DNA from: an uncultured Blastocatellia bacterium
Lineage (GTDB): Bacteria > Acidobacteriota > Blastocatellia > Chloracidobacteriales > Chloracidobacteriaceae
Direction of reading: 5' to 3'
DNA: 64,000 bases
Assembly (NCBI GenBank): GCA_937934745.1
Contig: CALGZC010000016.1
Location: 1-64,000 of the forward strand
Below the pieces are notes generated by a model. It was not told the origin of the DNA and made no database searches. It worked only from the letters and a program-made list of their open reading frames with translations. Position numbers and translations under genes: made by a program. Position 1 is the stretch's first letter. The number at the start of each line of letters is the position of its first letter. This document shows positions 62,700-64,000 of this stretch, one piece after another.

Positions 62700-63608
62700 A
62701 TGAAAGAGAACTTCCAGGGCTGCTTGCTAGGTGCTGCGATTGGAGATGCGCTAGGGTTTCCGTTCAAGGGAATGGATGCCGCCGCCATTGCCGAGTACGG
62801 TCAGTATGAGTCACTGCGCGAGTTTCACCCCGTGCCATCCGTTCGCTTGGAGCCGGGCGAGCTGGCCGATGAGGGGCAGTTACTCCTGTTGACGCTGGAA
62901 AGTTTATGCACACAACGGAAACTGGATGTTCCAGACCTCATTCGCCGCCTTAAGGGCTGGTTTCGGAGCCATCCAAAGGACATGACGCCTCTGGTTCGTC
63001 ATGTCCTGGGTCGCCTGGATGCCGGCGAGGATGTGGTTGAAGCCGCCGAAGGCGCGTCCTTTGACCCGCAGTTTCAGCCGCCGGACGGCGGCCACCTCAC
63101 GCGCTGCATCCCGGTAGCACTGTACGATGCCCTGGATGCCGAACGCCGGCGGGAGGACCTAATCGCCGTGGCCCGGTTGACGCACCGCGATCCGGTCGCC
63201 GTGCAGTCTGCCGTGGCACTCGGTGAAGTGCTGGGACAGCTCATTCAAGGCAGACCTCCCTCACGCGAGGCTTGTTTGCCGACCGAAGCGCTGCCGCAAG
63301 TGCGGGAAGCACTGCAAGCCGTCACGGCAGTTGACCGGTTGGATCGGTCGGGAAGTGCGCTAGGGGCGGTCGGCGTTGGTCTGTGGGCACTGGAAACAGC
63401 TCCTAATTTTGAGGACGGCCTGGTGTCGGTTGTGGCGCTTGGCGGCGCAACGGATACGAATGCTGCGGTGGCGGGCGCCCTGTTGGGGGCGAAGTTTGCG
63501 CGCCCGGCCCTGCCCCAGCGCTGGGTTTATCGGCTTGAGGGTCATGCACGCTTTGAGGTGTTAGGAACGCGCTTGTTTGAGCTCACAGCCGGCGTCTCGG
63601 CCGGGTGA
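62700..63608 (+). CDS. ADP-ribosylglycohydrolase-like protein with altered metal sites
   Basis: A 302-residue protein of the DraG/ADP-ribosylglycohydrolase fold. The start FQGCLLGAAIGDALGFPF is typical. The first metal motif, normally TDDT, is ADEG here (residues 56-59). The second, normally GGDTDTN, is GGATDTN (248-254) with Ala250 in place of a metal-binding Asp. AAVAGALLGAK follows as expected. These changes suggest weak or no hydrolase activity, or a different ligand. The gene stands alone, divergent from the ccsA operon. Confidence 0.8.
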   Translation: MKENFQGCLLGAAIGDALGFPFKGMDAAAIAEYGQYESLREFHPVPSVRLEPGELADEGQLLLLTLESLCTQRKLDVPDLIRRLKGWFRSHPKDMTPLVRHVLGRLDAGEDVVEAAEGASFDPQFQPPDGGHLTRCIPVALYDALDAERRREDLIAVARLTHRDPVAVQSAVALGEVLGQLIQGRPPSREACLPTEALPQVREALQAVTAVDRLDRSGSALGAVGVGLWALETAPNFEDGLVSVVALGGATDTNAAVAGALLGAKFARPALPQRWVYRLEGHARFEVLGTRLFELTAGVSAG

Positions 63609-63891
63609 GCACCGTTTACAACGTCTCTTCCGGTTGCTCTGCCGCATAAACGCACCAACGCCGTGACACGAGAAAAACCGCCGGGCTTGAGTTCAAAGAC
63701 GCACGTCGGCTGCCTATGAGCAAACGGCATCACGTGCTCAAGACCGACGGTGTTGCTCTGCGACCGAAGCAGGCCCTAGTGCGAGAACGGATTTGTGAAA
63801 CCGGATTTGTGCCGTGCCTCAGGCCCGAGCGGGATGGTGCTGAGCACGAAAGCTGTCCGGTTTTGACCTCAACGACCAAAAAATGTTGCAG
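63609..63891. other. Intergenic stretch without recognisable genes
   Basis: About 280 bases after the ADP-ribosylglycohydrolase-like gene. A plus-strand open frame beginning at 63716 runs to the window end but has a poor protein-like composition and no ribosome binding site. Nothing else was recognised. Confidence 0.4.
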
Positions 63892-64000
63892 TTACACCGG
63901 CCTGGGGCGTCCTGACCTAGAGAGCCACTGGTCGTCCTCCGGTTCGTCTGGTGGTACAACGGTCGCTTGGTCATGCCACCAAGTCACCTGAACCGGGGTT
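63892..64000 (-). CDS. Possible C-terminal end of a gene cut by the window edge
   Basis: On the minus strand a frame is open from the window edge to a TAA at 63892-63894 and encodes 35 residues, with acidic, Pro-rich PPDEPEDDQWLSRSG near its end. Codon use is like the neighbouring genes. The piece is too short for any family call, and the whole could be chance. Confidence 0.25.
   Translation of the reverse strand, partial: TPVQVTWWHDQATVVPPDEPEDDQWLSRSGRPRPV

Noticed and set aside
63716-63991. Plus-strand frame of 91 codons at the right edge
   Set aside because: Ser/Cys-rich product with no family pattern; no ribosome binding site, and it is crossed by a more coding-like minus-strand frame.
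1-64000. tRNA, rRNA and CRISPR arrays
   Set aside because: The intergenic gaps were read for cloverleaf-like ends, rRNA-like stretches and regularly spaced repeats, and none was seen; most gaps are shorter than 200 bases.

Overview
The window reads as a chromosomal segment of a phototrophic acidobacterium, most likely Chloracidobacterium or a close relative (inference). It encodes a Mg-protoporphyrin O-methyltransferase (BchM, bacteriochlorophyll synthesis) next to typical acidobacterial genes: a secreted VWFA-related protein, a tricorn-type protease and a Ser/Thr kinase. The base composition is GC-rich. About 54 genes or gene remnants were placed. No rRNA, tRNA or CRISPR array was seen.

Region by region. 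1-217: worn 3' end of an IS200/IS605-type tnpB with its right end. 0.4-12.7 kb: a pseudo-receiver/GAF/PAS/GGDEF diguanylate cyclase, xseA, a WcaJ-like sugar-phosphate transferase, a phosphoesterase-MFS pair, a VWA-LolA pair, then ndk, sucD and an MCE/MlaD protein. 12.9-27.8 kb: tricorn protease, UDP-glucose dehydrogenase, a KdsD-like sugar isomerase, sbcDC, an OmpR-type regulator, class I aldolase with a GT2 glycosyltransferase, and thiL. 27.9-36.9 kb: an NtrY-like histidine kinase, a small pilin-like protein, two membrane proteins, rpmG (ribosomal protein L33), a STAS protein and a catalytically degenerate bi-domain oxidoreductase. 37-50.5 kb: acyl-CoA dehydrogenase, a thioredoxin-reductase-like protein without its CxxC, a GH13 enzyme with a methyltransferase, def-mqnA, pspA, xth, dnaX, the arginase-ilvE-udgB operon, and an S24/S26-like protein. 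50.5-53.4 kb: a decay zone holding remnants of TPR and TonB-like genes and a Ser/Thr kinase split by a frameshift and a stop codon, beside an intact siaC. 53.4-64 kb: a Mit_KHE1-like protein with kynU, prmC, an Fe-S photolyase, bchM, the ccsA-hemA-FAD oxidoreductase operon, and an ADP-ribosylglycohydrolase-like protein.

How the genes work together. hemA, the CcsA/HemX-like protein and bchM serve tetrapyrrole, cytochrome and bacteriochlorophyll supply. mqnA points to menaquinone by the futalosine route. The WcaJ-like transferase, ugd, the KdsD-like isomerase and the GT2 enzyme point to surface polysaccharide. xseA, sbcCD, xth, udgB and the photolyase form an unusually dense scatter of DNA repair genes.

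The most interesting locus is 51.6-53.2 kb. SiaC keeps Thr68, the phosphosite of Pseudomonas SiaC. It sits directly upstream of a stalk-like segment that would have been joined to a Ser/Thr kinase, suggesting a SiaC-controlled kinase in which the kinase replaces the usual diguanylate cyclase output. In this sequence the kinase gene appears broken. Several other proteins keep a recognisable fold but have lost key residues; each is reported separately.
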